From contig OZ244915.1 of assembly GCA_965221815.1 (NCBI GenBank), positions 2,418,001-2,482,000 on the forward strand: DNA of 64,000 nucleotides. The letters are read 5' to 3'. Both the position numbers and the translations under genes were made by a program. Under the pieces are notes generated by a model that made no database searches, was not told the origin of the DNA, and saw nothing but the letters and a program-made list of their open reading frames with translations. This document shows positions 9,013 to 18,373 of this stretch, one piece after another (the first letter of the stretch is position 1; each line of letters opens with the position of its first letter). This stretch comes from JAPOXR01 sp965221815 (GTDB lineage Bacteria > Pseudomonadota > Alphaproteobacteria > Rhodobacterales > Rhodobacteraceae).

Positions 9013-9355
9013 TGCGTGAGAGGGAAAAACGGAAGATCACATCGTCTGTCTTCGTCAAATAATCGTCAAGTCGCGCCTCGAATGTCTGCAGTCCAGAATG
9101 CAGGGACAAGGAAACCTTTGCAGTCGCAATGGAATTGCCGTTATCAACACGTAAAGCATCGGAAGGAATACGTATGCCTTCAGTGCTGAATGCGTCGTAG
9201 ATCGGCTCTATAATCTGTGCAAATGAAGCAACCCGGCTGAAGACAGGCCGAGCAAAGATGACATCACAGTGAAAATCCAGTCGGGTTACACGGGCGTTCA
9301 TGCCAATTCCGCTCCAATAAAGTTCGTCAAGTCGATACTCCAACCTCCTTTGCAC
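8993..9355 (-). CDS. Protein of unknown function, first gene of a small operon
   Basis: 120 residues, predicted beta-rich and soluble, with alternating strands such as ARVTRLDFHCDVIF, SIATAKVSLSLHSGLQTFEA and VIFRFSLSRI. The start is uncertain: a GTG at 9355 and a TTG closely following an AGGAGG are both possible. Fragments of reading frames just upstream (9460-9560) suggest the unit may once have been longer. Confidence 0.45.
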   Translation of the reverse strand: MQRRLEYRLDELYWSGIGMNARVTRLDFHCDVIFARPVFSRVASFAQIIEPIYDAFSTEGIRIPSDALRVDNGNSIATAKVSLSLHSGLQTFEARLDDYLTKTDDVIFRFSLSRIDCAPE

Positions 9356-9777
9356 CGCAATGCCCGGCGTTCTGGTTGCAATGTTCAGGATTGCCGATCA
9401 ATTTCACCTTCTGTGATATTCCTCAAGCCCGCTGAATCGTCATCGCCGTCGTGGAATTCGAACATGATCAACCATGGATGGTTCACAAGGAATGCCCTCC
9501 GCGAAGACAATGATCCATTGATCCGACACATCAACAGGAACTTCCCGTCCATTTAGTTCCAATAATCGGAACATCAAAGATCAAAATCGAGGAATCTGGT
9601 ATGAATGTCCCTGAAAAACCGGATAAATCTCCAATATGTCCCTGGACGTCACAATAAGCATGAAGGAAAAAGATGCGCGCGATGAAGCAGAACGACTCGT
9701 TGATAGGAATACAGACATCAAGCCGGAGTCGATGACCCCATGGAAAAGCAACAGTTCACAATGAAGGATGAGTGTTG
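9356..9777. other. Intergenic region with decayed coding fragments
   Basis: On the minus strand near 9460-9575 two short frames (MFRLLELNGREVPVDVSDQW and FEFHDGDDDSAGLRNITEGE) look protein-like but are in different frames without a long ORF. The rest holds nothing recognised. It lies beyond the last tra gene (9778). Confidence 0.35.
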
Positions 9778-10308
9778 TTATCCCGATGTCGTGAAGAGCC
9801 GTGTCAATACCCCAAAAAGTGATGGAAAATTCACCGCCAGCGCGCCGGCAACGATAAATGTCACACCCGATCCAAGCGTGGCATTTGCTGATGATGACGC
9901 GGCATTGTTGAGAAAAAGAAGTCCGCGCATGATCGCAATGAATCCGATCAGTTGGATCAGCAACACGATCGCCTCTATTGCCTGTCGCGAACCACTGACC
10001 GCACCGGACCAGCGCCCGGTATAAGCAAGAATCTGTGCCGCATCGTCAATGCGACTGGTGCCAAACAGACTTCCCGTGAGAACGCTCACGGTTTGCGGAA
10101 ATGCAAGCAAGCAGATGCCAATCACAAAACTTGCCAGAACTTGGGATGAGGAGACGGTTTGTGGTCCGAATTCGACCCGTCGTATGGCGAGGCGAAGTGC
10201 CTGAATGATGAGAAGAATCCCCATGACGAAAACAATCGCCCGCAACAGTGATTCAAACTGACCAATGATGCTGGCAAGGTTAATGATAAAGGCGGCAGGA
10301 TCGGTCAA
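9778..10308 (-). CDS. traQ: TraQ/DotE (IcmC)-like inner-membrane conjugation protein
   Basis: 176 residues with four membrane segments: about 20-42 (LLRAIVFVMGILLIIQALRL), 60-82 (ASFVIGICLLAF), 108-130 (IEAIVLLIQLIGFIAI) and 145-167 (VTFIVAGALAVNF). IncI TraQ has almost the same size and Icm/Dot DotE the same topology. The position directly after the TraP/DotF-like gene is the conserved order traO-P-Q. The start is a TTG at 10308 with GAGG six bases upstream. Assignment rests on topology, size and synteny rather than a sequence motif. Confidence 0.6.
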   Translation of the reverse strand: MTDPAAFIINLASIIGQFESLLRAIVFVMGILLIIQALRLAIRRVEFGPQTVSSSQVLASFVIGICLLAFPQTVSVLTGSLFGTSRIDDAAQILAYTGRWSGAVSGSRQAIEAIVLLIQLIGFIAIMRGLLFLNNAASSSANATLGSGVTFIVAGALAVNFPSLFGVLTRLFTTSG

Positions 10309-10321
10309 TCTGAACCTCGGA

Positions 10322-12013
10322 TCAATTCACATAGACGGCCCCGTCTTCGGTCACCAGCATGCGCCCGCCACCGTCAATATGCACAATATCAGTGACCGTC
10401 CCATAGCCCTTGATCTGATCGCCGATCTGAACCCTGTGCAGCGGTGCATGTGGTGACTTGCCAGTCATAGTCACTGGCATTTGAGAACCGGTAACAGTCT
10501 CTGCGGCGGTTCGCGTCACTGATGGCGTGGTTTCACCTGGCCCCACCACTGCCTCCCCTTCGCTATAGGTCCAGTCGTCATCTCCGAATGTCAGTGGTTG
10601 CCCAGACAGCAGACTCGGATCAGCCTGTGATTGCGCATGCTGCAGGTCGGATAATTCACGCGCAAGTTTCTTGACTTGATTTTCCAACTCCTGGATTCTT
10701 GAAACCAGTGACACATCGATCGTTGCAGGATGCATGAGATCCCGTGTCATCAATGCGGAATCGATCTTGGTATGATGCGCCCGGAACCCTGCCGACACGG
10801 CTGGATCTTTCGATCGCATCACGTCCGTGTTCACCAATTCTATATCCATGGTTTGGGGTGCAGATGGAGACAAATTGACCCCTGACACGCCCGATAATTC
10901 AGAGCCCTGCTGTGCTCCGAACGCTGCTTGTGATGCGTCAGATTTCTCACCATTCGTCGCAGCTGCTGGCGGATGAAACATTACATTCTCAAAGAAGCGG
11001 TTCCAGTGTTGGATATCGTCTTGGCCCAGTGATTGAATCTGTTGACCAGGATCTTCGGTCTTCAATCGAAAAACAAAATTCCGCTGGTTGTCTTGTCGTA
11101 ATTTTTCTCCTCCCGGATCTGTCAGCACACTGATTTCGTGGGACAGGGGAATATGCGTCTTGAACTCTGAATGTGCCTGACCAGGAACAGAAAAACCTTC
11201 TGCGGGCAAAAATTCTGACGTCACGGTTGATGAAATATCTCCATCAAGATGACCCGCAAAGTATCCCACAGCGGCGCAACCAGCAGCGACAATGACAAGA
11301 ATGGTGAGGCCCAGATTCCTGTTCCAGTGCGTCAGCCGGGCCAAACGGCGGTTTGAACTCGTAATAGGGTTCTGCCCTCTCCTCTCATATCCAGCCTGCG
11401 GCGCATCAGTTTCAGCCGCACCAGCGATAGCTGCACCAGGAACCGTCCCCTTTGTCAGCCCTTGTTCCGGCCGATCATGCGAGTCAGCCAGATGATCAGA
11501 TTGAGCTTGACCGTGTCCATAATCATTTGAGTGTTGATCGATCGTTCGGAATCCATCATCTGGCGGAGCGACTGATTTCTTGCGCTGCCGCGCCTGCGCA
11601 GCGGTGAGCTGGGGCGGTGCCGAATATCCCGGATTGACCGGATGATGACTTCTGTCAGCTTGCGCAGCATCGTGCGCGGGCTCTATTGGCGTTCGTGGAT
11701 TCAATTGATCTGGTGACGCCCCTGGATGAGGCCATCCTGATGCGTCAGGCAATTCATCAGACTGAATGACCTGATGAGGTTTCGTCAGATTTGCAGATTC
11801 CACTTGATGGCTTCCATGCTGACTGTGATCCCTCTCGTATTCGGGCTGCAGTTTGATTGTTTGTGGTTGGGAGATGGGGTCAGGCTGCGGCTCAAACTCG
11901 ACCCATTCGCGCCATTCAGGTTCCGATAAAGTCTCATGGCCTTGATCACGACTTGAGTCCGCTTCAGCATGCAGGTCTTGATCGGGTTGTGACGGTTTGT
12001 CTGGACGTGTCAT
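10322..12013 (-). CDS. TraP/DotF (IcmG)-like protein, unusually long
   Basis: 563 residues: a long cytoplasmic, Pro/Gln/His/Asp-rich disordered region (to about 225), one membrane segment (LGLTILVIVAAGCAAVGYFAG), then a periplasmic part with a coiled coil (SRIQELENQVKKLARELSDL) and a C-terminal beta domain (HRVQIGDQIKGYGTVTDIVH ... MLVTEDGAVYV). DotF/IcmG has this plan but is about half as long; IncI TraP is similarly short. It sits between traO/dotG and traQ/dotE as expected. The ATG at 12013 has a GGAG six bases upstream and is preferred over the TTG at 12025. Confidence 0.55.
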   Translation of the reverse strand: MTRPDKPSQPDQDLHAEADSSRDQGHETLSEPEWREWVEFEPQPDPISQPQTIKLQPEYERDHSQHGSHQVESANLTKPHQVIQSDELPDASGWPHPGASPDQLNPRTPIEPAHDAAQADRSHHPVNPGYSAPPQLTAAQARQRKKSVAPPDDGFRTIDQHSNDYGHGQAQSDHLADSHDRPEQGLTKGTVPGAAIAGAAETDAPQAGYERRGQNPITSSNRRLARLTHWNRNLGLTILVIVAAGCAAVGYFAGHLDGDISSTVTSEFLPAEGFSVPGQAHSEFKTHIPLSHEISVLTDPGGEKLRQDNQRNFVFRLKTEDPGQQIQSLGQDDIQHWNRFFENVMFHPPAAATNGEKSDASQAAFGAQQGSELSGVSGVNLSPSAPQTMDIELVNTDVMRSKDPAVSAGFRAHHTKIDSALMTRDLMHPATIDVSLVSRIQELENQVKKLARELSDLQHAQSQADPSLLSGQPLTFGDDDWTYSEGEAVVGPGETTPSVTRTAAETVTGSQMPVTMTGKSPHAPLHRVQIGDQIKGYGTVTDIVHIDGGGRMLVTEDGAVYVN

Positions 12014-12031
12014 AACTGACTCCAATTCGGT

Positions 12032-13363
12032 TTAGGGAAGGGTAACGGATGACAGGAACAGGATGTCTATCGACTGCCCGGGCAGGATTCGGATTCGGGG
12101 TGTCCTGGGCGCCGCTGCAGTCAGATCGGCGACGGCGGCATTGGCCGCCTGACCGGCCCCGGCAATGACACTGTCCTCAACACGCGGTTGTGCCGTCGTT
12201 GCGATCTGGCGGTTGGCCGTTTCGATGATTGTCGTTGTCGGGCGTACGGCATTGGCTGCGAATCCGGAGACAAAGGCCGACACCAATAGTGGGCCGTATC
12301 GTTGGCCCAATCGCGGGTTGATTTCCCCTTGAACCGCAACACCGCGTGTCACCGGATCAAGAGCGACAGCCTGCACTGTGATTTCCTTGCCTGCAGCCAA
12401 TGCCAGTCGCTCAAATTCAATGAGCATACCGCCCGCCAAACTGTTCGCCATGAACCGTCCGATGAGCGTGCTGCCGACATAGGGGCCGGATGTCAGGCGC
12501 ACAGCAACTGGCGCGGCCACATCTGAGTCAATCAGACTGATCACTTCCCCTTGCAGGATATCTCCCGGCGCGATGACAGAAGGAGTGGCGATTGGTGACG
12601 TGTTGGCAGCGTGGATCTGGATGTCACTCTCCTGCCAAGCCATATCCTGACCATTCGCATCGGCGATCAGCACGGCACCCCCTGTCCCGGTGATTTCCAA
12701 TCCCTGCGTGACAGCTGTCATTTGCCGCAGAATGGCACCATGAAACGGATTTTCCGTGGCCACAGGAGAGCGTGAAGGCACGGGTTTGACGACATCAGCA
12801 TCTTCGGGCGCCGCCGGTTCCCGAAGGTGCGTGGATTCCGTGGCGGCGGCAACCTGCTGCGCGGCTTCAGTCGCCGTTATGGATGGTGAACGGACAGATG
12901 TATTTTCAGCCTCTTGTTTCTGTGCATTCGTGCGCGCTGGCAGGCCTTCGGGAACCGACATGAACCAGCCCCCGATATGATCGGCTTCGGCCGCACGATT
13001 GAGGTTGGATTGGCGCAATGTCTCCCGATATCGCTGCGACTCCCTTTGACGGTCACCACCGGGTGTGGCATCCATATTGGGAACCCGCATAAGCTTTGAC
13101 GGATCGGTGGGTGCCGGACTCAATACCAGATACACGGTCAATCCAATGACGCTGGCAACTCCGATTCCCACGGCAAGTTGCCGCATCAAGGCTAAATATT
13201 GCTGGCTCTGATCACCCTTGAATAGCCAGCGACGACAGTTCGTGGTGGCGGAGATCGACGTCGCGGATTGTTCCTGTGGTTGAGGAGACTCGCTCTGCCA
13301 GGTTTCCCCGTAGTTGCGGCGTGCAGCATTGAACAATTGCCGTAGCGATCTCAACATCTTCAT
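12032..13363 (-). CDS. traO: TraO/DotG (IcmE) VirB10-like channel protein
   Basis: 443 residues. A membrane segment at about 65-85 (LAVGIGVASVIGLTVYLVLS) is followed by a linker and a C-terminal VirB10/DotG-type domain (about 270-443) with DILQGEVISLIDSDVAAPVA, LIGRFMANSLAGGMLIEF and the terminal LPGQSIDILFLSSVTLP. In type IVB systems DotG spans both membranes and lines the core channel with DotC, DotD, DotF and DotH. Legionella DotG is longer because of pentapeptide-like repeats, missing here as in IncI TraO. Start ATG at 13363 with GGGAG upstream. Confidence 0.8.
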   Translation of the reverse strand: MKMLRSLRQLFNAARRNYGETWQSESPQPQEQSATSISATTNCRRWLFKGDQSQQYLALMRQLAVGIGVASVIGLTVYLVLSPAPTDPSKLMRVPNMDATPGGDRQRESQRYRETLRQSNLNRAAEADHIGGWFMSVPEGLPARTNAQKQEAENTSVRSPSITATEAAQQVAAATESTHLREPAAPEDADVVKPVPSRSPVATENPFHGAILRQMTAVTQGLEITGTGGAVLIADANGQDMAWQESDIQIHAANTSPIATPSVIAPGDILQGEVISLIDSDVAAPVAVRLTSGPYVGSTLIGRFMANSLAGGMLIEFERLALAAGKEITVQAVALDPVTRGVAVQGEINPRLGQRYGPLLVSAFVSGFAANAVRPTTTIIETANRQIATTAQPRVEDSVIAGAGQAANAAVADLTAAAPRTPRIRILPGQSIDILFLSSVTLP

Positions 13364-13450
13364 GCAGCTCCCCGAAGATTTCGGAAAGGGCCCGCACTCA
13401 AATCATCGCCTCCTTGTTGGCAGTCACCCCCGGACAGCACGACCATGGAA

Positions 13451-14383
13451 TCAAGGTAAATCCAGAATGGCTTGCATGACACGGCCATCAACAGAAAACA
13501 GAAGCGCAGGATGCATTTCAAGCCTGTAGACCCGAACACCCCCTGGTCCCGCCAATGACGACCAGTAAGGCGGGGACAGCAATGCGTGCTGACTCCGCAC
13601 ATAGAGCTGTTCACCAACCGCCCATGCCAGGGCATCGACTCCTGACACGGGAACTGGTGTCGCGTTGCCACTGATATCTGCGCCCATCAGGGTCGCGATC
13701 ATTTGGCGATCCCCGGGAGAAGGGAGCCTGTTGGTATCAGCCAGTGCAAAGTCAACCGCGTTGGGACCCGCTTTCATGATTTGAACAGTTTGTTTGAAAT
13801 GTGCCTTGTGACTGTCAATAATAATCTTTGCGACCAATGGAGATTCCTCTCCGGCCAGAGCAATGACAAGGTTGGTCCAGCCGACCCGGGCCAATGGTGA
13901 AACGACAATGGCACTTGCGGTTTCGCCCAGCTGGGCGACTTCAAAATTCTTATTGTCACCCAAGACATATTGCCGCACGGGCCACGGCCGTCCGGTGGCA
14001 TCATAGATGCCAATGACAGACGCAATTCCCGGTGCCACGCGTAATTCGATGGGTTCATCTCCGGGCTCCAGCGTCACCAGGGCGGCATCATCGAGAGTCT
14101 TCGGATAAGGCCGCTCAAAAGCCGCTTTCTCATTGTCGTCGAAGGCACCACGGAAACGGCGCACCATGTCTGGCGTCATGGGAAAGACGGTATCAAGAGC
14201 CGAGTCAAATCCCAGATCACGCGCATCCGGAAGACTGGCATCCAGCAATGGTCCATCTGCAGCCGTTTGCGTATCATCCGATTGCGCGTCTGCGTCAGAT
14301 ATGTCCTGCCCATAACCTGTTGAAGCTGCAAGGCAGAATATGGCCAGAATGGTCCATTTCCTTCCCCACGAGGTGAACATCAT
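13451..14383 (-). CDS. traN: TraN/DotH (IcmK) outer-membrane core protein
   Basis: 310 residues with a signal peptide (WTILAIFCLAASTGYG|Q). The C-terminal half has the DotH pattern ELRVAPGIASVIGIYDATGR, PWPVRQYVLGDNKNF and VVSPLARVGWTNLVIALAGE, ending with HPALLFSVDGRVMQAILDLP. DotH is part of the outer-membrane disc of the core complex. The ATG at 14383 overlaps the stop of the preceding traM/dotI gene, which shows coupling; a longer frame to 14686 overlaps that gene and is rejected. Confidence 0.8.
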   Translation of the reverse strand: MMFTSWGRKWTILAIFCLAASTGYGQDISDADAQSDDTQTAADGPLLDASLPDARDLGFDSALDTVFPMTPDMVRRFRGAFDDNEKAAFERPYPKTLDDAALVTLEPGDEPIELRVAPGIASVIGIYDATGRPWPVRQYVLGDNKNFEVAQLGETASAIVVSPLARVGWTNLVIALAGEESPLVAKIIIDSHKAHFKQTVQIMKAGPNAVDFALADTNRLPSPGDRQMIATLMGADISGNATPVPVSGVDALAWAVGEQLYVRSQHALLSPPYWSSLAGPGGVRVYRLEMHPALLFSVDGRVMQAILDLP

Positions 14384-15048
14384 GGATTCTCTCCCATGCG
14401 CCCTGGACGAACAACGATCCGCGTGATTCCCACGGCTTCGGGAATTTCCCAGGTGGGCAACCGCGATACCTGGACGTCGGCCACAAGATTGTCTCGGCTG
14501 AGTTCGCTCGCCGATTCGTAGGTCATGGTCAGAGGAATTTGCACGGCCCAGCTGTAGCGTTTCTGTCGATCCGGCCCGGCTTGAACGATAACGGCCCCAT
14601 TGGCGACAGCTGTTGAAACAAGCCGGTTCTCGCGGATGTAACTCAGCATTCCCGACTTTTCCAAAGCATCCAGAAAGCTGTTCCACCCCACCGGACGTTC
14701 GAAATATTTCGATGCTCCAGTCAGATCGCTGCGCCAGTTGGCAAAATCCATGGTCAGGGACCGCGTTACCGCCTGCACCGCAAAATTGGTCACTTCGCCA
14801 TCCGACAGGAAAGGAATGGACACGGGGACGAGTGGCAGGATTCCGCCATTCTCATGCGCAGCGAAATAACGTGGTTCCGGCTTTGTTGCGATTGCCCAGA
14901 CGGCGGCACTCACCGCAATCGCAGTCACGATCAGCATCGCAAGAACCACGTAGGTCATGCGCAAATGACTGCGCATCCAGGTTTCGTAGCGCAAACGCGC
15001 ATATTCGGCTTCGCCGTAACGTGGTGCCAAGAACATCTCCAATGACAT
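14380..15048 (-). CDS. traM: TraM/DotI (IcmL) inner-membrane protein
   Basis: 222 residues: a short cytoplasmic start (APRYGEAEYARLRYETWMRS), one membrane segment (TYVVLAMLIVTAIAVSAAVW) and a periplasmic DotI domain with FLSDGEVTNFAVQAVTRSLT, MDFANWRSDLTGASKYF and WNSFLDALEKSGMLSYIREN. In Icm/Dot and IncI systems DotI/TraM forms an inner-membrane subcomplex. The ATG at 15048 is chosen because the upstream ATG at 15069 lies inside a hairpin; neither has a clear ribosome site. Confidence 0.85.
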   Translation of the reverse strand: MSLEMFLAPRYGEAEYARLRYETWMRSHLRMTYVVLAMLIVTAIAVSAAVWAIATKPEPRYFAAHENGGILPLVPVSIPFLSDGEVTNFAVQAVTRSLTMDFANWRSDLTGASKYFERPVGWNSFLDALEKSGMLSYIRENRLVSTAVANGAVIVQAGPDRQKRYSWAVQIPLTMTYESASELSRDNLVADVQVSRLPTWEIPEAVGITRIVVRPGRMGENP

Positions 15049-15055
15049 CGATGAT

Positions 15056-15115
15056 GTGGGCTGGCACATTGCGGCGGACGTGGGCCTGAACGGCCCTCCG
15101 TTCGTGCCAGCCCAC
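15056..15115 (-). promoter_or_regulatory. Long perfect hairpin between pilS and traM/dotI
   Basis: GTGGGCTGGCAC (15056-15067) pairs perfectly with GTGCCAGCCCAC (15104-15115), and inside it GGGCC pairs with GGCCC. No T run follows on the minus strand, so it is not a standard intrinsic terminator. It may stabilise the 3' end of the pilin message or reduce read-through into the tra genes (inference). Confidence 0.6.
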
Positions 15116-15120
15116 GCGAT

Positions 15121-15714
15121 TTACTTCCCGAATGTCCAGGTCAGCGTGACTTCGCCGCCCGAGTCATTGGTGGTACAGAAGGTGGCTGCTTGCGCTGATG
15201 TCATTCCATCACTGTCAGTCGCCGTCCCGTCCGATACGGAAATGATCCCGGTTCCTGCCAATCCATTGCCGGAGGCATCAAAAGCCACCACGCGTGCGCA
15301 GATGTCCACCGGGACATCCTCGATCTCGACCGTGAAGTTGGATGTCGCGCCGGTGACCGTGACATCGCTGCCAAAGGGACTGACAAGGGCGTCATTGTCT
15401 CCGTCGGAATTGCTGTCTTTCTGGAATGCCGACGGCATGGCATTGGCGGCAATCAGCACTGATGCCAGATCGGCCGTGCCAAAACTTGCCTGTGATTGGA
15501 ACAGCGCCCGCACCTGCGATTGCAGTGAGGTCAGCATGCGAACGGTTTCATTGGTTCGCGCCGATTTTGTGGCCTGTTCATAAAGCACCACCCCACCGGT
15601 CACGAGACCGAGAGCAATAACCGTAAACAGAACCGCTTCGATCAGCGTGGCGCCGCGTTCACCGCGATGTCTGCGTTGGACGCCGATTTGGGCGCGCTTG
15701 ATTTCTTGTCTCAT
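15121..15714 (-). CDS. pilS: PilS-like type IV prepilin
   Basis: 197 residues. A 21-residue positively charged leader ends in glycine, followed by ATLIEAVLFTVIALGLVTGG, the conserved N-methylated helix with glutamate at mature position 5. Two cysteines (in DICARV and TFCTTND) probably form the C-terminal disulfide loop of type IVb pilins. It is the expected major subunit of the I-type thin pilus, whose assembly genes pilN-R lie upstream on the same strand. Start ATG with GAGGA upstream. The genes pilT, pilU and pilV that follow pilS in IncI plasmids are absent here. Confidence 0.85.
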   Translation of the reverse strand: MRQEIKRAQIGVQRRHRGERGATLIEAVLFTVIALGLVTGGVVLYEQATKSARTNETVRMLTSLQSQVRALFQSQASFGTADLASVLIAANAMPSAFQKDSNSDGDNDALVSPFGSDVTVTGATSNFTVEIEDVPVDICARVVAFDASGNGLAGTGIISVSDGTATDSDGMTSAQAATFCTTNDSGGEVTLTWTFGK

Positions 15715-16084
15715 TTGATCTCCTCATGGGTGCCGACCTGTGACTTTCACTGTCATCAGGCATTGGCGACCCCTGCACATTCGGCTGTAGTGGAGAAAGT
15801 TCACCCGGGCGAAATCACATCATTGATGAATTCCTGTGGAAAGCCGGCGGGCGTGTTATGCCGCGCAAGAGACAAGGCTGGATTGTCACTAAATATGCCT
15901 ATTGGAGCGCCAACCCATGCACCGAGACGGGGACATGTCTGACAGGCATGCTCTCCAATCACACCTTGGTCATGCTCGCGCCCTGCATCTGTAGCCGCAG
16001 TCCGTGCCGCTGATATTCCAAACACCAGTGACATCTGAGGAGGCGCTGAATCGCATGACAATTGCTGCCGAAATCTGCGCCGGC
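15715..16084. other. Gap between SulP gene and pilS
   Basis: 370 bases upstream of pilS and downstream of the SulP gene on the same strand. A pilS promoter is expected here; no specific element or coding frame could be named. Confidence 0.4.
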
Positions 16085-17728
16085 TCACGGTCCTTGGACG
16101 GCCGAATTCGTTGACAATTTCAGCAGGCTGGCGGCGATTTCCCGCGCCTCTTCCTGAGTTCCAACAAGTCGCTCATCCGGGACATCATGCAAAACGTCGA
16201 AAGCATCGAATGACGGGCGAAGATGCTCAGGCACGCCACAAACAATGACTTCGATCCCCAGGGACCCGGACTTGGTGAGCAATATCTTCAAGAGATGGGA
16301 TGAACTGTCGTCTGTATGGGTCATCTCGGACAGGTCAAAGATGACCACTTCATGGTCACGAATATCGCCTTCAAGCAGTTCGGCGAGTTTGCGTGACGAC
16401 GCCATGGTAAAGGAACCGCGTAGGGCGAGAAGTCCGGTCCGTGCAGAAAACGGGTCATGTTCGCCAATTTCGGAGTCCGGCATCAGGGTTGAATCCATCA
16501 GGGGAACCGACAACACGCTGTCGCGCTCAACAGTTTCAAGGGCGATGGCATTACCGATCACCGCAGCAATCATCCCGCAGACAACGGCCGTCAGTGGTTC
16601 ACCCGCCGCTGAAATAATCATTGTCACGGCAAAGACCCAACCATAGCGGGCCTCAATGCGGAACACGCGTTTGGCCAATTGACGATCGATGAGCCCCCAG
16701 CCCATCCAAATCAATAATGAAAGAATGGCCGCCAGTGGAAGCGATGCCAAATATGGCCCAAAACCGAACGCAAATATTGCGGTCAGCACGGAAACGATGA
16801 CTCCGGTGACAACCGTCTTCCCACCGGCAAGCACTGTTCCCATCGCACCGAATTGCCCGCTTCCGGGAACCGCTCCAAACACACCCGCCGCCATGTTGGC
16901 GATGCCAGTTGCAGCAAGTTGCCGATTCGGGTTGTGCCGTGCACCGGTTAACGAGTCGACGGAATGAGCAATCATCAGCGAATAGGCAGAACCGATGACG
17001 GCTATCAGTAAGGCTGGCATCATGGCTTGGGGCAGGAAGTTCAGCGATGGTATGCCGATGACAATGTCAGGAAGCCCGGTTGGCAACTTCCCCAGCAGGA
17101 CACTTCCCGGCAGCCAGACAGCAGATACGCCCCAGGCAGCAGCCACACCCACGAGTTGGGCCGGCAGGAATCGATTGATGCGACGTGGCCAGAACAGAAT
17201 CACCGACATGCAAATGCCGGCGATGATGATGTCTGGCATCCCCATCCGGACAAGTTTCCACGCCTGCGACCAGATCAGGAAAAGCCCGATCCCTGAGATG
17301 AATCCGGTTAACACGATATGGGGCAAGTAGGCCATAAACCGGCCGATTCCCGCGACCCCGAGCACAAGCTGCATCACACCGGAGATGATCACGATGACCG
17401 ACAGCTCGAACATGCTGATATTGCCTGTCGCCAATATCGAACCGACGATGACGGCCACCGCAACCGATGGACCACTGACCATTGACCGGGTGCCGCCGAG
17501 CAACGCACCGACGATTCCAACGATTACCATGCAATAGAGTGCGGCAGGGATTCCCATCCCCGAGACAACGCCGATGCCCATCGCGAATGGAATTTGTATC
17601 AGCAGCAGGATCAGACCCGCTTTGAGATCGGCCGCGAAGGTTGCCCAGCGATATGGCGGATTTTTCTCAACCCGCATCCTGTCAAAAAGGGACGGAATGA
17701 ATGCACTGTGCCAGCGGGAAGCGGTCAT
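16085..17728 (-). CDS. SulP-family anion transporter with STAS domain
   Basis: 547 residues: ten or more membrane segments with the SulP core (AFAMGIGV-type first helix, TRSMVSGPSVAVAVIVG, GARHNPNRQLAATGIANMAA, FGAVPGSGQFGAMGTV) followed by a STAS domain (about 440-530, VVIFDLSEMTHTDDSSSHLL). SulP proteins carry sulfate, bicarbonate or dicarboxylates; the substrate cannot be told from sequence. The ATG at 17728 is preferred over upstream TTGs. It sits between pilR and pilS and has no known role in conjugation, so it looks like an insertion into the pil operon. Confidence 0.85.
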   Translation of the reverse strand: MTASRWHSAFIPSLFDRMRVEKNPPYRWATFAADLKAGLILLLIQIPFAMGIGVVSGMGIPAALYCMVIVGIVGALLGGTRSMVSGPSVAVAVIVGSILATGNISMFELSVIVIISGVMQLVLGVAGIGRFMAYLPHIVLTGFISGIGLFLIWSQAWKLVRMGMPDIIIAGICMSVILFWPRRINRFLPAQLVGVAAAWGVSAVWLPGSVLLGKLPTGLPDIVIGIPSLNFLPQAMMPALLIAVIGSAYSLMIAHSVDSLTGARHNPNRQLAATGIANMAAGVFGAVPGSGQFGAMGTVLAGGKTVVTGVIVSVLTAIFAFGFGPYLASLPLAAILSLLIWMGWGLIDRQLAKRVFRIEARYGWVFAVTMIISAAGEPLTAVVCGMIAAVIGNAIALETVERDSVLSVPLMDSTLMPDSEIGEHDPFSARTGLLALRGSFTMASSRKLAELLEGDIRDHEVVIFDLSEMTHTDDSSSHLLKILLTKSGSLGIEVIVCGVPEHLRPSFDAFDVLHDVPDERLVGTQEEAREIAASLLKLSTNSAVQGP

Positions 17729-18263
17729 CAACAACCCGTCGTCTTGATGTTGAATTTATGACTGTTGCCCCGGGTCACTCAGGCAATCACCTTATATCCA
17801 TGGCGACGTGATCGAACATAACGGAATCTTAACCTTCACAGAAGGTCAGAATCAAGGCGGTCGGGAGGACTGAGACTTTGGCTGCGTGACCCAGCCCGAT
17901 TCCATGTTCAACAGGCCCCCACGGACGGGATATTCCCCCGTCCAGGACATGGCTGGTTTGTGTCGTCACGGACATTTGTCCGCGGCCATGATATTTGTGG
18001 ACTCACAGCCGGGTTGATTGCCATGAAAAATGAAGAAAGCCGTACGGTTGAACAGGGGGACGATCACCATCACCGAAGATGATGATTGTGCCCATCCCGG
18101 CACCACACGCTTGACATGCCGATCGGCGACAATCTCAACACCGCGTGCGTCTGCCGGACCCGGGCAGTGGCCGCCGAACTCTATCCGGGATCGGGACAGC
18201 AGGCGAACGGGGATCCCTGGAATCACACCGTCGATGACTATTATTTCACGATCAACGGGAACC
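17729..18263. other. Intergenic stretch upstream of the coiled-coil genes
   Basis: About 530 bases. A plus-strand frame near 18090-18260 (AVAAELYPGSGQQANGDPWN, DDYYFTINGNRALHR) resembles a secreted beta-domain fragment but has no start and is cut by the duplicated block at 18264. Nothing else recognised. Confidence 0.35.
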
Positions 18264-18373
18264 GGGCCCTGCATCGAGCACGGATTCCTCCAACTCCTGC
18301 CCGGAATCGCCCGACCAGGGGCCGGGGAGTTGACCAGAGGCGGTTGAGTGATTAAACGGGCGGGGATGACAGA
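18264..18373 (+). repeat. Duplicated leader block, copy 1
   Basis: About 105 bp nearly identical to 19200-19312, ending at the start codons of the two coiled-coil genes (shared GATTAAACGGGCGGGGATGA). It probably carries the promoter and ribosome site of both and shows that the genes arose by tandem duplication. Confidence 0.8.

Noticed and set aside
13451..14686. 411-residue version of the TraN/DotH protein
   Set aside because: The first 100 residues overlap traM/dotI in another frame and lack a signal peptide; the ATG at 14383 gives a proper one.
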